In this document: in pieces, positions 12,448-21,249 of the stretch
How positions within the stretch are numbered: the stretch's first letter is position 1
Layout of the letters: each line of letters begins with the position of its first letter
From: Streptomyces werraensis
GTDB taxonomy: Bacteria; Actinomycetota; Actinomycetes; Streptomycetales; Streptomycetaceae
Assembly: GCA_014656175.1 (NCBI GenBank)
Contig: BNBX01000008.1
Span: forward strand, 326,533 to 390,532
Length of the DNA: 64,000 bases
Direction: 5' to 3'
Notes under the pieces: model-generated
What the model was told of the DNA's origin: nothing
Databases searched by the model: none
The model's input: the letters and a program-made list of their open reading frames with translations, nothing else
Made by a program: the position numbers and the translations under genes

Positions 12448-13650
12448 GTGGACAAGCCGAAGGTCGTTCTGGGGGTCAGCGGCGGCATCGCCGCCTACAA
12501 GGCCTGTGAGCTGCTGAGGCGGCTCACCGAGTCGGGACACGACGTGCGCGTCGTCCCCACCGCCTCCGCGCTGCACTTCGTCGGCGCCGCCACCTGGTCC
12601 GCCCTGTCCGGCAACCCGGTCTCCACCGAGGTCTGGGACGACGTCCACGAGGTGCCGCACGTCCGCATCGGACAGCACGCCGACCTGGTCGTCGTCGCGC
12701 CCGCCACGGCCGACATGCTCGCCAAGGCCGCCCACGGCCTCGCCGACGACCTCCTCACCAACACCCTCCTCACCGCGCGCTGCCCGGTGGTGTTCGCCCC
12801 CGCCATGCACACGGAGATGTGGGAGCACCCGGCCACCCAGGAGAACGTGGCCACGCTGCGCGCCCGCGGCGCCGTCGTCGTCGAGCCGGCCGTCGGCCGC
12901 CTCACGGGCGTCGACACCGGCAAGGGCCGGCTGCCCGACCCCGCCGAGATCTTCGAGGTCTGCCGCCGCGTCCTGGCCCGCGGCGCCACCGCCCCCGACC
13001 TCGCCGGACGGCACGTCGTCGTCAGCGCCGGAGGCACCCGCGAGCCCCTCGACCCGGTCCGCTTCCTCGGCAACCGCTCCTCCGGCAAGCAGGGCTACGC
13101 CCTCGCCCGCACCGCCGCCGCCCGGGGCGCCCGCGTCACCCTGATCGCCGCCAACACCGCGCTGCCCGACCCCGCCGGCGTGGACCTCGTCCGCGTCGGC
13201 ACGGCCGTGGAGCTGCGCGAGGCCGTCCTCGGCGCGGCCGCCGACGCCGACGCGGTCGTCATGGCCGCCGCCGTCGCCGACTTCCGCCCCGCCGTCTACG
13301 CGGCCGGGAAGATCAAGAAGAAGGACGACAAGGAGCCGGAGCCCATCACCCTGGTGCGGAATCCGGACATTCTCGCCGAGGTCTCCGGCGACCGGGTGAG
13401 GTCCGGACAGGTGATCGTCGGCTTCGCCGCGGAGACCGACGACGTCCTCGCCAACGGCCGGGCCAAGCTGAAGCGCAAGGGGTGCGACCTTCTCGTGGTG
13501 AACGAGGTGGGCGAGGCGAAGACCTTCGGTTCCGAGACCAACGAGGCCGTGGTTCTGGGCGCCGACGGCAGCGAGACGCCCGTCCCGCACGGGCCGAAAG
13601 AGGCCCTCGCCGACACCGTCTGGGACCTCGTCGCCGAGCGCCTCGCATGA
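12448..13650 (+). CDS. coaBC: Bifunctional phosphopantothenoylcysteine synthetase/decarboxylase
   Basis: CoaBC makes 4'-phosphopantetheine from 4'-phosphopantothenate in two steps of coenzyme A synthesis. The N-terminal flavoprotein (CoaC) has GVSGGIAAYK, HADLVVVAPATADM and PAMHTEMWEHPATQEN. The C-terminal synthetase (CoaB) starts near HVVVSAGGTREPLDPVRF, with NRSSGKQG and the KIKKKDD lysine cluster. I chose the GTG at 12448 (400 residues), preceded by GGGGAGAG; the in-frame GTG at 12433 lacks such a site. It is in the usual place after rpoZ and before metK. Confidence 0.95.
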   Translation: MDKPKVVLGVSGGIAAYKACELLRRLTESGHDVRVVPTASALHFVGAATWSALSGNPVSTEVWDDVHEVPHVRIGQHADLVVVAPATADMLAKAAHGLADDLLTNTLLTARCPVVFAPAMHTEMWEHPATQENVATLRARGAVVVEPAVGRLTGVDTGKGRLPDPAEIFEVCRRVLARGATAPDLAGRHVVVSAGGTREPLDPVRFLGNRSSGKQGYALARTAAARGARVTLIAANTALPDPAGVDLVRVGTAVELREAVLGAAADADAVVMAAAVADFRPAVYAAGKIKKKDDKEPEPITLVRNPDILAEVSGDRVRSGQVIVGFAAETDDVLANGRAKLKRKGCDLLVVNEVGEAKTFGSETNEAVVLGADGSETPVPHGPKEALADTVWDLVAERLA

Positions 13651-13887
13651 ATGGCTCATCCGTTCCCCGGTCACCCGGAACGCCTCCATCCGGGGTGTGG
13701 CGCCTCTGGCGAACCGCGCCCCGCGCGGAGAGAATGCCCGTGCCGCAGGTCACAGCGCTCTCGCGAGGCGAGACGGGGGGACCCGTGGCGACGCACGACC
13801 GATAAACTGTTCCACCGACGGCGTCGGGTGCAGCCCCCGCCGTTCGCCCATGATCAGCCAGCAGCCGCTGCAACCCCAGGGAGCATT

Positions 13888-15096
13888 GTGTCCCGTCGTC
13901 TGTTCACCTCGGAGTCCGTGACCGAGGGTCACCCCGACAAGATCGCTGACCAGATCAGCGACACCATTCTCGACGCGCTGCTCCGCGAGGACCCGACCTC
14001 CCGGGTCGCCGTCGAGACACTGATCACCACCGGCCTCGTGCACGTGGCCGGCGAGGTCACCACCAAGACGTACGCGGACATCGCGACGCTGGTGCGCAGC
14101 AAGATCCTGGAGATCGGTTACGACTCCTCGAAGAAGGGCTTCGACGGCGCCTCCTGCGGCGTCTCCGTGTCGATCGGCGCGCAGTCCCCGGACATCGCCC
14201 AGGGCGTCGACACGGCGTACGAGACCCGGGTCGAGGGCGACGACGACGAGCTGGACCGGCAGGGCGCGGGCGACCAGGGCCTGATGTTCGGCTACGCGAC
14301 GGACGAGACGCCGACGCTGATGCCGCTGCCGATCTTCCTGGCGCACCGCCTGTCCAAGCGCCTGTCCGACGTCCGCAAGAACGGGACCATCCCCTACCTG
14401 CGCCCGGACGGCAAGACCCAGGTCACCATCGAGTACGACGGCGACAAGGCGGTCCGCCTGGACACCGTCGTCGTCTCCTCGCAGCACGCCTCCGACATCG
14501 ACCTGGAGTCGCTGCTCGCCCCCGACATCCGCGAGTTCGTCGTGGAGCCGGAGCTGAAGGCGCTGCTCGAGGACGGCATCAAGCTCGACACCGAGAACTA
14601 CCGCCTGCTGGTGAACCCGACCGGGCGCTTCGAGATCGGCGGCCCGATGGGCGACGCCGGCCTGACCGGCCGGAAGATCATCATCGACACCTACGGCGGC
14701 ATGGCCCGCCACGGCGGCGGCGCCTTCTCCGGCAAGGACCCCTCCAAGGTGGACCGCTCCGCCGCGTACGCGATGCGCTGGGTCGCCAAGAACGTCGTCG
14801 CGGCCGGCCTGGCCGCCCGCTGCGAGGTGCAGGTCGCCTACGCCATCGGCAAGGCCGAGCCGGTCGGCCTGTTCGTGGAGACCTTCGGCACCGCCAAGGT
14901 CGACGTCGAGAAGATCGAGCGGGCGATCGACGAGGTCTTCGACCTCCGTCCCGCCGCGATCATCCGCGACCTGGACCTGCTGCGCCCGATCTACGCCCAG
15001 ACCGCCGCCTACGGCCACTTCGGCCGTGAGCTGCCCGACTTCACGTGGGAGCGGACGGACCGCGTGGACGCGCTGCGGAAGGCCGCGGGGCTGTAA
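13888..15096 (+). CDS. metK: S-adenosylmethionine synthetase
   Basis: MetK makes S-adenosylmethionine from methionine and ATP. The 402-residue product starts SRRLFTSESVTEGHPDKIAD, which contains the ATP-binding GHPDK. GDQGLMFGYA, the methionine loop, and GGGAFSGKDPSKVDRSAAY with GRKIIIDTYGG follow, in family order. GTG start with AGGGAG seven bases upstream. The 237-bp gap after coaBC contains TAAACT at 13803-13808, a possible -10; I see no recognisable SAM riboswitch there. Confidence 0.97.
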   Translation: MSRRLFTSESVTEGHPDKIADQISDTILDALLREDPTSRVAVETLITTGLVHVAGEVTTKTYADIATLVRSKILEIGYDSSKKGFDGASCGVSVSIGAQSPDIAQGVDTAYETRVEGDDDELDRQGAGDQGLMFGYATDETPTLMPLPIFLAHRLSKRLSDVRKNGTIPYLRPDGKTQVTIEYDGDKAVRLDTVVVSSQHASDIDLESLLAPDIREFVVEPELKALLEDGIKLDTENYRLLVNPTGRFEIGGPMGDAGLTGRKIIIDTYGGMARHGGGAFSGKDPSKVDRSAAYAMRWVAKNVVAAGLAARCEVQVAYAIGKAEPVGLFVETFGTAKVDVEKIERAIDEVFDLRPAAIIRDLDLLRPIYAQTAAYGHFGRELPDFTWERTDRVDALRKAAGL

Positions 15097-15118
15097 GCCC
15101 ACGGGCTGTTCTTCCCAC

Positions 15119-15160
15119 CGAGGCCCGGTCCCCTCCCTCTCGGGAGGGGACCGGGCCTCG
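15119..15160 (+). terminator. metK terminator
   Basis: Two 19-base arms (15119-15137 and 15142-15160, starting CGAGGCCCGGTCCCC) are perfectly complementary around a 4-base loop, 23 bases after the metK stop. Confidence 0.85.
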
Positions 15161-15185
15161 ATGGGTCTGCGTGCGCGCCGCCGTC

Positions 15186-15232
15186 GCGGGCAGCCGGGCC
15201 GCAGGGGCGGCTCAGGTGGGCGCAACGGCACC
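15186..15232. repeat. Dispersed intergenic repeat, type 2, copy 1
   Basis: GCGGGCAGCCGGGCC followed by AGGGGCGGCTCAGGTGGGCGC closely matches 21202-21249 in the rsmB-rpe gap, base for base over most positions. It lies between metK and priA and has no coding signature. Confidence 0.5.
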
Positions 15233-15278
15233 CACGGCGGGCGGCGGTGTTGTCAGTCGCGTTTGGAACAATGCAGGG

Positions 15279-17426
15279 GTGAGCAGCGAGGACGGACAGA
15301 CGGCCGGGGACGCGCAAGGCGCGCCCCCCGAGCAGCTCGCCCTCATCCGTGAGACTGTCCGCCGGGCGAAAGCCCCCCGCGCCAAGCCCCGCACCTGGCG
15401 CGGCGCCCCCCTCGCCAAGGAGCTGCCCGTCGCCCGCGTCCTCGTCGACAAGGGCGTCCTCCACCTCGACCGCTACTTCGACTACGCCGTCCCCGAGGAC
15501 CTGGACGCCGCCGCCCAGCCGGGGGTGAGGGTGCGGGTGCGCTTCGGCGCCGGCCGGCACCGGGTGCGGGACGGACGGCGCGAGGGCGGCGGACTGATCG
15601 ACGGGTTCCTGATCGAGCGCCGCGCCGAGTCCGACTACTCCGGACCGCTGGCCGCGCTGGCCCAGGTCGTCTCGCCCGAGCGGGTCCTGGACGAGGAGCT
15701 GCTCGGTCTCGCCCGCGCGGTCGCCGACCGGTACGCGGGCAGCCTCGCCGACGTCCTCCAGCTCGCGGTGCCGCCGCGCAACGCCCGCGCCGAGCAGCGC
15801 CCCTCGCCGGATCCGCTGCCCCCGCCCCCGGCTCCGGCGGCCGGGCCCTGGGAGCGGTACGAGCAGGGACCGGCGTTTCTGGAGTCCCTGGCCTCGGGCG
15901 GCAGCCCGCGCGCGGTGTGGAACGCCCTGCCCGGTCCGCTGTGGTGCGAGGAGATCGCCCGCGCGGTCGCCGCGACCCTGTCCTCGGGGCGCGGCGCGCT
16001 GGTCGTCGTGCCGGACGGGCGGGCCGTGGCCCGGCTCGACGCCGCGCTGACCGCACTGCTGGGGGAGGGACGGCACGCGGTGCTCACCGCCGACGCCGGA
16101 CCGGAGAAGCGGTACGCCCAGTGGCTCGCCGTACGGCGCGGGTCGGTGCGGGCGGTGATCGGGACGCGGGCGGCGATGTTCGCGCCCGTGCGCGACCTGG
16201 GACTGGTCGCGGTGTGGGACGACGGCGACGACAGCCACAGCGAGCAGCACGCGCCGCAGCCGCACGCCCGGGAGGTGCTGCTGCTGCGGGCCGCGCAGGA
16301 CCGGTGCGGCTTCCTGCTGGGCGGCTGGAGCTGCACGGTGGAGGCCGCGCAGCTCGTGGACACCGGCTGGGCGCGGCCGTTGCAGGCCGCGCGGGAGCGG
16401 GTGCGGGCGTCCGCGCCGCTGGTGCGGACGGTCGGGGATCAGGATCTGGCGCGGGACGAGGCCGCCCGCGCCGCCCGGCTGCCCACGCTCGCCTGGCAGG
16501 CGGTCCGGGAGGGGCTGCGGCACGGGCCGGTGCTGGTCCAGGTGCCCCGGCGCGGCTACGTCCCGCGCATGGCCTGCGCGACGTGCCGGGCGCCGGCGCG
16601 GTGCCGCCACTGCTCGGGCCCGCTGGAGGCGCACGGCTCGGACGATCTGCGCTGCGGGTGGTGCGGGCGCACGGAGAGCGGCTGGCACTGTCCCGAGTGC
16701 GGTGGTTTCCGGCTGAGGGCGCAGGTGGTGGGAGCCCGGCGGACCGCCGAGGAGCTGGGGCGGGCGTTCCCCGCGGTGCCGGTCCGGACGTCGGGGCGGG
16801 AGCATGTGCTGGACACGGTGCCGGGGTCGCCGGCGGTGGTGGTGAGCACGCCCGGCGCGGAGCCGGTCGCCGAGGGCGGGTACGCGGCGGCGCTTTTGCT
16901 GGACGGGTGGGCCATGCTGAGCCGCCCCGACCTGCGGGCAGGGGAGGACGCGCTGCGGCGGTGGATGGGCGCGGCGGCGCTGGTGCGGCCGCAGACGGCG
17001 GGCGGGACGGTGGTCGTGGTCGCCGAGCCGACGCTGCGGCCGGTTCAGGCGCTGGTGCGGTGGGACCCCGCGGGATTCGCGGTACGGGAACTGGCGGAGC
17101 GGGGGGAGCTGGGCTTTCCGCCGGTGTCGCGGATGGCGGCGGTGGCGGGGCCGGGGGAGGCGGTGGCGGAGTTCTTGCGTGCGGTGGAGCTGCCGGCTCA
17201 GGCGGAGGTGCTGGGGCCTGTGCCGATGCCGGTGACTCCGGCGGGTCGTCCCCGCCGGCCGGGGGCGCCTCCACCGGGGGAGCAGTGGGATCGCGCGTTG
17301 ATCCGCGTTCCTCCGGGGCACGGGGCTCCGCTCGCGGGCGCGCTGAAGGCTGCGCAGGCAGCACGGATGGCTCGGGGCGGGAGCACGCCGGTGTGGGTGC
17401 GGATCGATCCACCGGACATCGGGTAG
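15279..17426 (+). CDS. priA: PriA-like replication restart protein without helicase motifs
   Basis: PriA recognises stalled forks and reloads the replisome. The 715-residue protein keeps the N-terminal DNA-binding domain (about 45-180) and the zinc-binding region with four CxxC pairs (CATC, CRHC, CGWC, CPEC). The helicase residues are gone. Where PriA has the GSGKT Walker A loop this protein reads NALPGPLWCEE; the DEEHD box is WDDGDDSHSEQ; the GSATP motif is GGWSCTVE. The surrounding VIGTRAAMFAPVRDLGLV still aligns. Loss of helicase motifs is known for actinobacterial PriA (for example M. tuberculosis), so this is a family trait. GTG start chosen at MSSEDGQT; the upstream in-frame extension is intergenic repeat sequence. 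Confidence 0.9.
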   Translation: MSSEDGQTAGDAQGAPPEQLALIRETVRRAKAPRAKPRTWRGAPLAKELPVARVLVDKGVLHLDRYFDYAVPEDLDAAAQPGVRVRVRFGAGRHRVRDGRREGGGLIDGFLIERRAESDYSGPLAALAQVVSPERVLDEELLGLARAVADRYAGSLADVLQLAVPPRNARAEQRPSPDPLPPPPAPAAGPWERYEQGPAFLESLASGGSPRAVWNALPGPLWCEEIARAVAATLSSGRGALVVVPDGRAVARLDAALTALLGEGRHAVLTADAGPEKRYAQWLAVRRGSVRAVIGTRAAMFAPVRDLGLVAVWDDGDDSHSEQHAPQPHAREVLLLRAAQDRCGFLLGGWSCTVEAAQLVDTGWARPLQAARERVRASAPLVRTVGDQDLARDEAARAARLPTLAWQAVREGLRHGPVLVQVPRRGYVPRMACATCRAPARCRHCSGPLEAHGSDDLRCGWCGRTESGWHCPECGGFRLRAQVVGARRTAEELGRAFPAVPVRTSGREHVLDTVPGSPAVVVSTPGAEPVAEGGYAAALLLDGWAMLSRPDLRAGEDALRRWMGAAALVRPQTAGGTVVVVAEPTLRPVQALVRWDPAGFAVRELAERGELGFPPVSRMAAVAGPGEAVAEFLRAVELPAQAEVLGPVPMPVTPAGRPRRPGAPPPGEQWDRALIRVPPGHGAPLAGALKAAQAARMARGGSTPVWVRIDPPDIG

Positions 17427-17473
17427 GGCGCGGGTGCTCGGCCTGCGGCGTGTCGGCCAGGTCGGCCGTGGGC

Positions 17474-17501
17474 CCCCGACAGCCGCATGCGGCTGTCGGG
17501 G
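17474..17501 (+). terminator. priA terminator (28-bp perfect palindrome)
   Basis: Two 14-base arms (CCCCGACAGCCGCA and its complement) form a perfect palindrome 47 bases after the priA stop, followed by a G-rich stretch. It is one of two hairpins in this convergent gap. Confidence 0.75.
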
Positions 17502-17547
17502 AGGGGGAGGGACTCGCGGTCGCGGCAGTTGTCGGACCCACCGCCGT

Positions 17548-17600
17548 TGCGGGCAGTCGTGCCTCCCCCAGTGCCTTCAGGGGTCTGGGAGGTACCCCCA
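17548..17600. repeat. Dispersed intergenic repeat elements
   Basis: TGCGGGCAGTCGTGCC (17548-17563) recurs exactly at 21201-21216. It runs into CCTCCCCCAGTGCCTTCAGG and then CTGGGAGGTACCCCCAGG, a hairpin-forming element that I recall being widespread in Streptomyces intergenic DNA. No coding potential is visible. Confidence 0.5.
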
Positions 17601-17672
17601 GGGCCTCTCGAGCCCAGGAGCCCAGGAACCCGGCACGGTGAGAAAAGGGGCGCGCCACCAGGACAGGTGCGC

Positions 17673-17700
17673 GCCCTCCCGGGACGGCGGCCGGGAGGGC
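17673..17700. terminator. Terminator for the convergent 17710 gene
   Basis: GCCCTCCCGG and CCGGGAGGGC make a perfect 10-bp stem with an 8-base loop, 9 bases beyond the stop of the minus-strand gene. A second overlapping inverted repeat (GGCGCGC..ACC / GGTGCGCGCC) precedes it on the plus strand. Confidence 0.7.
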
Positions 17701-17709
17701 GTGCGGGTG

Positions 17710-18258
17710 TCAGCCGTTGCGGGGGGCCGGGAAGGCCGTGGGGCGGGGATCGTCGCGGAGCGACGGGCTGCCCGCGGTGGGCTGGGTCGGCATGACGCGC
17801 GCCGCAGGCACGGTCGGCACCGTGGTCACGCCGGAGCCGACGTTGACCGTGCGCGAGCCCGACGACTCCGGGGCCCGCTCGGTCTCGGCGGAGGCCGACG
17901 CCTGCGCGGCAGCGCGCCGAGCACCGTACCGGCGGTGCACGGCCTGCTTGGTGACCCCGAGCGCGGAGCCCACCGCGTCCCACGAGAAGCCCAGGGAGCG
18001 GTCGAAGTCCACGGCGGCCGTGACCAGGGTCTCGACGCTGTCCCGCAGTTCCTGGGCGAGACGGACGGTCGGGGCGGGGGCCCGTCCGTAGACGACGAAG
18101 CCCGTGGAGGGACCGGAGCGGCGCGGGCGGTAGACGTTGCCGAGCTGGGCGGTGAGCGTGCGCAGTGCGTCCACCTGCCGGCGGACCCGCTCGATGTCCC
18201 GCACCAGCAGGTGCAGGCTGGCCCGAGCCTGGGCGTCGTGGGTTGCGTGGTCGGCCAT
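17710..18258 (-). CDS. Conserved Streptomyces helix-turn-helix protein
   Basis: No specific function is known to me. The 182-residue protein has a helical N-terminal half (ASLHLLVRDIERVRRQVDALRT) and a central helix-turn-helix candidate, FSWDAVGSALGVTKQAVHRRYG (about 108-129), of the kind found in small actinobacterial HTH proteins. The C-terminal 50 residues are low-complexity and rich in Ser, Pro and Thr. I chose the ATG at 18258 with GAGAGG seven bases upstream; a TTG two codons earlier is possible. It is convergent with priA and divergent from fmt. DNA binding is likely, the target unknown. Confidence 0.8.
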   Translation of the reverse strand: MADHATHDAQARASLHLLVRDIERVRRQVDALRTLTAQLGNVYRPRRSGPSTGFVVYGRAPAPTVRLAQELRDSVETLVTAAVDFDRSLGFSWDAVGSALGVTKQAVHRRYGARRAAAQASASAETERAPESSGSRTVNVGSGVTTVPTVPAARVMPTQPTAGSPSLRDDPRPTAFPAPRNG

Positions 18259-18549
18259 GAACAAGCCTCTCGAACCGGCGTTGAAAGGAACGGGCCCTGT
18301 CGGGGCCCTTGGTCAACTCTTCCTTGACCAACGCCGTTCCGGTCCCCGGGTCACGGGCTGGGGCGCGGCGGCATATGCGTACGCCCTCGAGGGAACCGGC
18401 GCGCACGGGACCGTCCCCAGTTCGGAACGTTCCTGCACCGTGAGCCCGTGGGCCGGACGCGGAGCCGTCCCTGCGTCCCCGGGTGAACGCCGCCCCATAG
18501 ACTGGTGCGTCGCCCGAACCGTTCCCGCCCGAGAGGCCCTCCGCACCCC

Positions 18550-19482
18550 ATGAAGCTCGTCTTCGCCGGTACCCCCGAGGTCGCCGTTCCCGCTCTGGAC
18601 GCTCTTCTCGCCTCCGGGCGGCACGAGGTCGCCGCCGTCGTCACGCGGCCGGACGCACCCGCCGGACGCGGCCGCCGGCTGGTCGCCTCGCCGGTCGCCG
18701 AGCGGGCGGAGGAGGCCGGGATCGAGGTGCTGAAGCCGGTCAGGCCGAAGGACCCCGACTTCCTGGAGCGGCTCCGGGAGATCGGACCCGACTGCTGCCC
18801 CGTCGTCGCCTACGGCGCGCTGCTGCCGCGCGTCGCCCTCGACGTCCCCGCCCACGGCTGGGTCAACCTGCACTTCTCCCTGCTGCCGGCCTGGCGGGGC
18901 GCGGCCCCCGTCCAGCACGCCGTCATGGCCGGCGACGAGATCACCGGCGCCACCACGTTCCTCATCGAGGAGGGGCTGGACTCCGGCCCCGTCTACGGCA
19001 CCGTCACCGAGGAGATCCGCCCCACCGACACCAGCGGCGACCTGCTCACCCGGCTCGCCTTCGCCGGCGCCGGACTCCTCGCCGCGACCATGGACGGCAT
19101 CGAGGACGGCACGCTGAAGGCCGTGCCGCAGCCCGCCGAGGGCGTCAGCCTGGCGCCGAAGGTCAACGTCGAGGACGCGCGCGTCGACTGGCGGGCCCCG
19201 GCGCTGCGCGTGGACCGCGTGGTGCGCGGCTGCACGCCAGCGCCCGGCGCCTGGACCACCTTCCGCGGCGAGCGGCTGAAGATCGTGCAGGCCAGGCCCG
19301 TGCCCGAGCGGACGGACCTGGCGTCCGGGCAGCTGTCCGCCGGAAAGAACAACGTGTACGTCGGTACCGGTTCGTACGCCGTGGAGCTGCTGTGGGTGCA
19401 GCCCCAGGGCAAGAAGCCGATGCGCGGCGCCGACTGGGCGCGCGGGGTAAGGATCGCGGCCGGGGAGACCCTCGGCGACTGA
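18550..19482 (+). CDS. fmt: Methionyl-tRNA formyltransferase
   Basis: Fmt formylates Met-tRNA(fMet) for translation initiation. The N-terminal Rossmann domain starts MKLVFAGTPEVAVPALDALL. The catalytic region has NLHFSLLPAWRGAAPVQHA (the usual Asn/His catalytic residues) and the aspartate in ITGATTFLIEEGLDSGPV. The C-terminal OB-like domain runs from about 205. Length (310) is normal. A longer in-frame start 15 codons upstream adds unconserved Arg/Pro residues. rsmB follows after 75 bp, a common pairing. Confidence 0.96.
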   Translation: MKLVFAGTPEVAVPALDALLASGRHEVAAVVTRPDAPAGRGRRLVASPVAERAEEAGIEVLKPVRPKDPDFLERLREIGPDCCPVVAYGALLPRVALDVPAHGWVNLHFSLLPAWRGAAPVQHAVMAGDEITGATTFLIEEGLDSGPVYGTVTEEIRPTDTSGDLLTRLAFAGAGLLAATMDGIEDGTLKAVPQPAEGVSLAPKVNVEDARVDWRAPALRVDRVVRGCTPAPGAWTTFRGERLKIVQARPVPERTDLASGQLSAGKNNVYVGTGSYAVELLWVQPQGKKPMRGADWARGVRIAAGETLGD

Positions 19483-19557
19483 CGGCCCCCGGCTCCTCCC
19501 CGGCGTACGCCGTAGGCTGGGGCGCGCACGTCCACCCACATCCGGAGCACCTTTTTC

Positions 19558-20985
19558 GTGAGCGACCAGCCCCGTCGGCCCCGCAGGCCCGCCAAGCCCT
19601 ACCGCCGTCCCAAGAAGGACCCCGCCCGCATCCTCGCCTTCGAGGCGCTGCGGGCCGTGGACGAGCGTGACGCGTACGCCAACCTCGTCCTGCCCCCGCT
19701 GCTGCGCAAGGCGCGGGAGAACGAAGGGCCCGAGAAGTTCGACGCGCGGGACGCGGCGCTGGCCACCGAGCTGGTGTACGGCACCCTGCGCCGCCAGGGC
19801 ACCTACGACGCCGTCATCGCGGCCTGCGTCGACCGGCCGCTGCGCGAGGTCGACCCGCCGGTGCTGGACGTGCTGAGCCTCGGCGCGCACCAGCTCCTCG
19901 GCACGCGGATCCCGACGCACGCCGCGGTGTCCGCCACCGTCGAGCTGGCCCGGGTGGTGCTCGGCGACGGGCGCGCCAAGTTCGTCAACGCCGTGCTGCG
20001 GAAGATCGCCCAGGACGACCTGGACGGCTGGCTGGAACGGGTCGCGCCGCCGTACGACGAGGACCCCGAGGACCATCTCGCCGTCGTGCACTCCCACCCG
20101 CGCTGGGTGGTCTCCGCGCTGTGGGACTCCCTCGGCGGCGGCCGTGCCGGCGTGGAGGAGCTGCTGCGCGCCGACAACGAGCGGCCCGAGGTGACGCTGG
20201 TCGCCCGTCCCGGGCGGGCCACCACCGACGAGCTGCTCGCCGAGGAGGCCGCCGTCCCCGGCCGCTGGTCCCCCTACGCGGTGCGGCTCACCGAGGGAGG
20301 GGAGCCCGGCGCGGTCCCTGCGGTCGCCGAGGGACGGGCCGGGGTCCAGGACGAGGGCAGCCAGCTGGTGGCGCTCGCGCTCGCGGCGGCGCCCGTCGAG
20401 GGGCCGGACCGGCGGTGGCTGGACGCGTGCGCGGGTCCCGGCGGCAAGGCCGCGCTGCTCGGCGCGCTCGCCGCGGAGCGCGGGGCCGTGCTGCTCGCCT
20501 CCGAGAAGCAGCCGCACCGGGCGGGGCTGGTCGCCAAGGCGCTGGCCGGTAACCCCGGCCCGTACCAGGTGGTCGCCGCGGACGGGACGCGTCCGCCGTG
20601 GCGGCCCGGGAGCTTCGACCGGGTGCTGGTGGATGTGCCGTGCACCGGTCTTGGTGCGCTACGGCGGCGGCCCGAGGCGCGGTGGCGGCGGCGCCCCGAG
20701 GATCTGGACGGCTTCGCACCGCTGCAGCGGGGGTTGCTGCGCACCGCCTTGGAGTCGGTGCGGGTCGGCGGTGTCGTCGGCTACGCGACGTGCTCGCCGC
20801 ATCTCGCGGAGACCCGGGCGGTGGTGGGGGACCTGCTCAAGCAGTTCCCGGACGCGGAACTGATCGACGCCCGGCCTCTGCTTGCCGATGTCCCCGACCT
20901 GGGCGACGGCCCTGACATCCAACTGTGGCCGCACCTGCACGGCACGGACGCCATGTATCTGGCGCTCCTGCGCCGGACGGCGTGA
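19558..20985 (+). CDS. rsmB: 16S rRNA m5C967 methyltransferase RsmB
   Basis: RsmB methylates cytosine 967 of 16S rRNA with SAM. The 475-residue protein has the N-terminal NusB-like RNA-binding domain (about 20-160, from ARILAFEALRAVDERDAY) and the C-terminal methyltransferase. SAM binding is by DACAGPGGKAALLGAL; the two catalytic cysteines are in DVPCTGLGALRRRPEARW and ATCSPHLAETR. The first 20 residues are basic and proline-rich (RRPRRPAKPYRRPKKDP), common in Streptomyces orthologues. GTG start; nearest purine-rich site is GGAGC, rather far upstream. Confidence 0.94.
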   Translation: MSDQPRRPRRPAKPYRRPKKDPARILAFEALRAVDERDAYANLVLPPLLRKARENEGPEKFDARDAALATELVYGTLRRQGTYDAVIAACVDRPLREVDPPVLDVLSLGAHQLLGTRIPTHAAVSATVELARVVLGDGRAKFVNAVLRKIAQDDLDGWLERVAPPYDEDPEDHLAVVHSHPRWVVSALWDSLGGGRAGVEELLRADNERPEVTLVARPGRATTDELLAEEAAVPGRWSPYAVRLTEGGEPGAVPAVAEGRAGVQDEGSQLVALALAAAPVEGPDRRWLDACAGPGGKAALLGALAAERGAVLLASEKQPHRAGLVAKALAGNPGPYQVVAADGTRPPWRPGSFDRVLVDVPCTGLGALRRRPEARWRRRPEDLDGFAPLQRGLLRTALESVRVGGVVGYATCSPHLAETRAVVGDLLKQFPDAELIDARPLLADVPDLGDGPDIQLWPHLHGTDAMYLALLRRTA

Positions 20986-21015
20986 CTCCGAGCCGTCGCC
21001 TACGGGGGGTGGGTG

Positions 21016-21143
21016 GTGCGGGGCCGCGGCGGGGGCGGACGTCCTCGGTCCGGCGCGATGGAGTCGCTTGGTAGGGGAGGGCGCGGACGCGCCGGCCGCT
21101 GCGGGCGCCCACCCCCGCCCCGGCCCCTCCCCGCCGCGGGCGG
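21016..21143. repeat. Dispersed intergenic repeat, type 1, copy 1
   Basis: About 128 bp, from GTGCGGGGCCGCGGCGGGGG to CCGCCGCGGGCGG, aligning with 32105-32234. Shared blocks include CGTCCTCGGTCCGGCGCGA and GGACGCGCCGGCCGCTGCGG. The G-rich left and C-rich right ends are complementary, so the unit can fold into a long hairpin. Confidence 0.7.
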
Positions 21144-21201
21144 CAACAACGCGCTGGCCGTGGGCGCGTGACCGGACGACGGCGGCAGGCTGCCGCCAAC
21201 T

Positions 21202-21249
21202 GCGGGCAGTCGTGCCGCCAGGGGCGGCACGGGTGGGCGCGGCGGCACC
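21202..21249. repeat. Dispersed intergenic repeat, type 2, copy 2
   Basis: GCGGGCAGTCGTGCC followed by CCAGGGGCGGCACGGGTGGG matches 15186-15232; the first 15 bases also occur exactly at 17549-17563. Confidence 0.5.

Noticed and set aside
13651..13887. SAM riboswitch upstream of metK
   Set aside because: No SAM-I or SAM-II conserved core could be found; only a possible -10 is visible.
15009..17321. Long minus-strand frame opposite priA
   Set aside because: Extreme Arg/Pro/His bias without motifs; priA on the other strand has zinc cysteines and aligns with its family.
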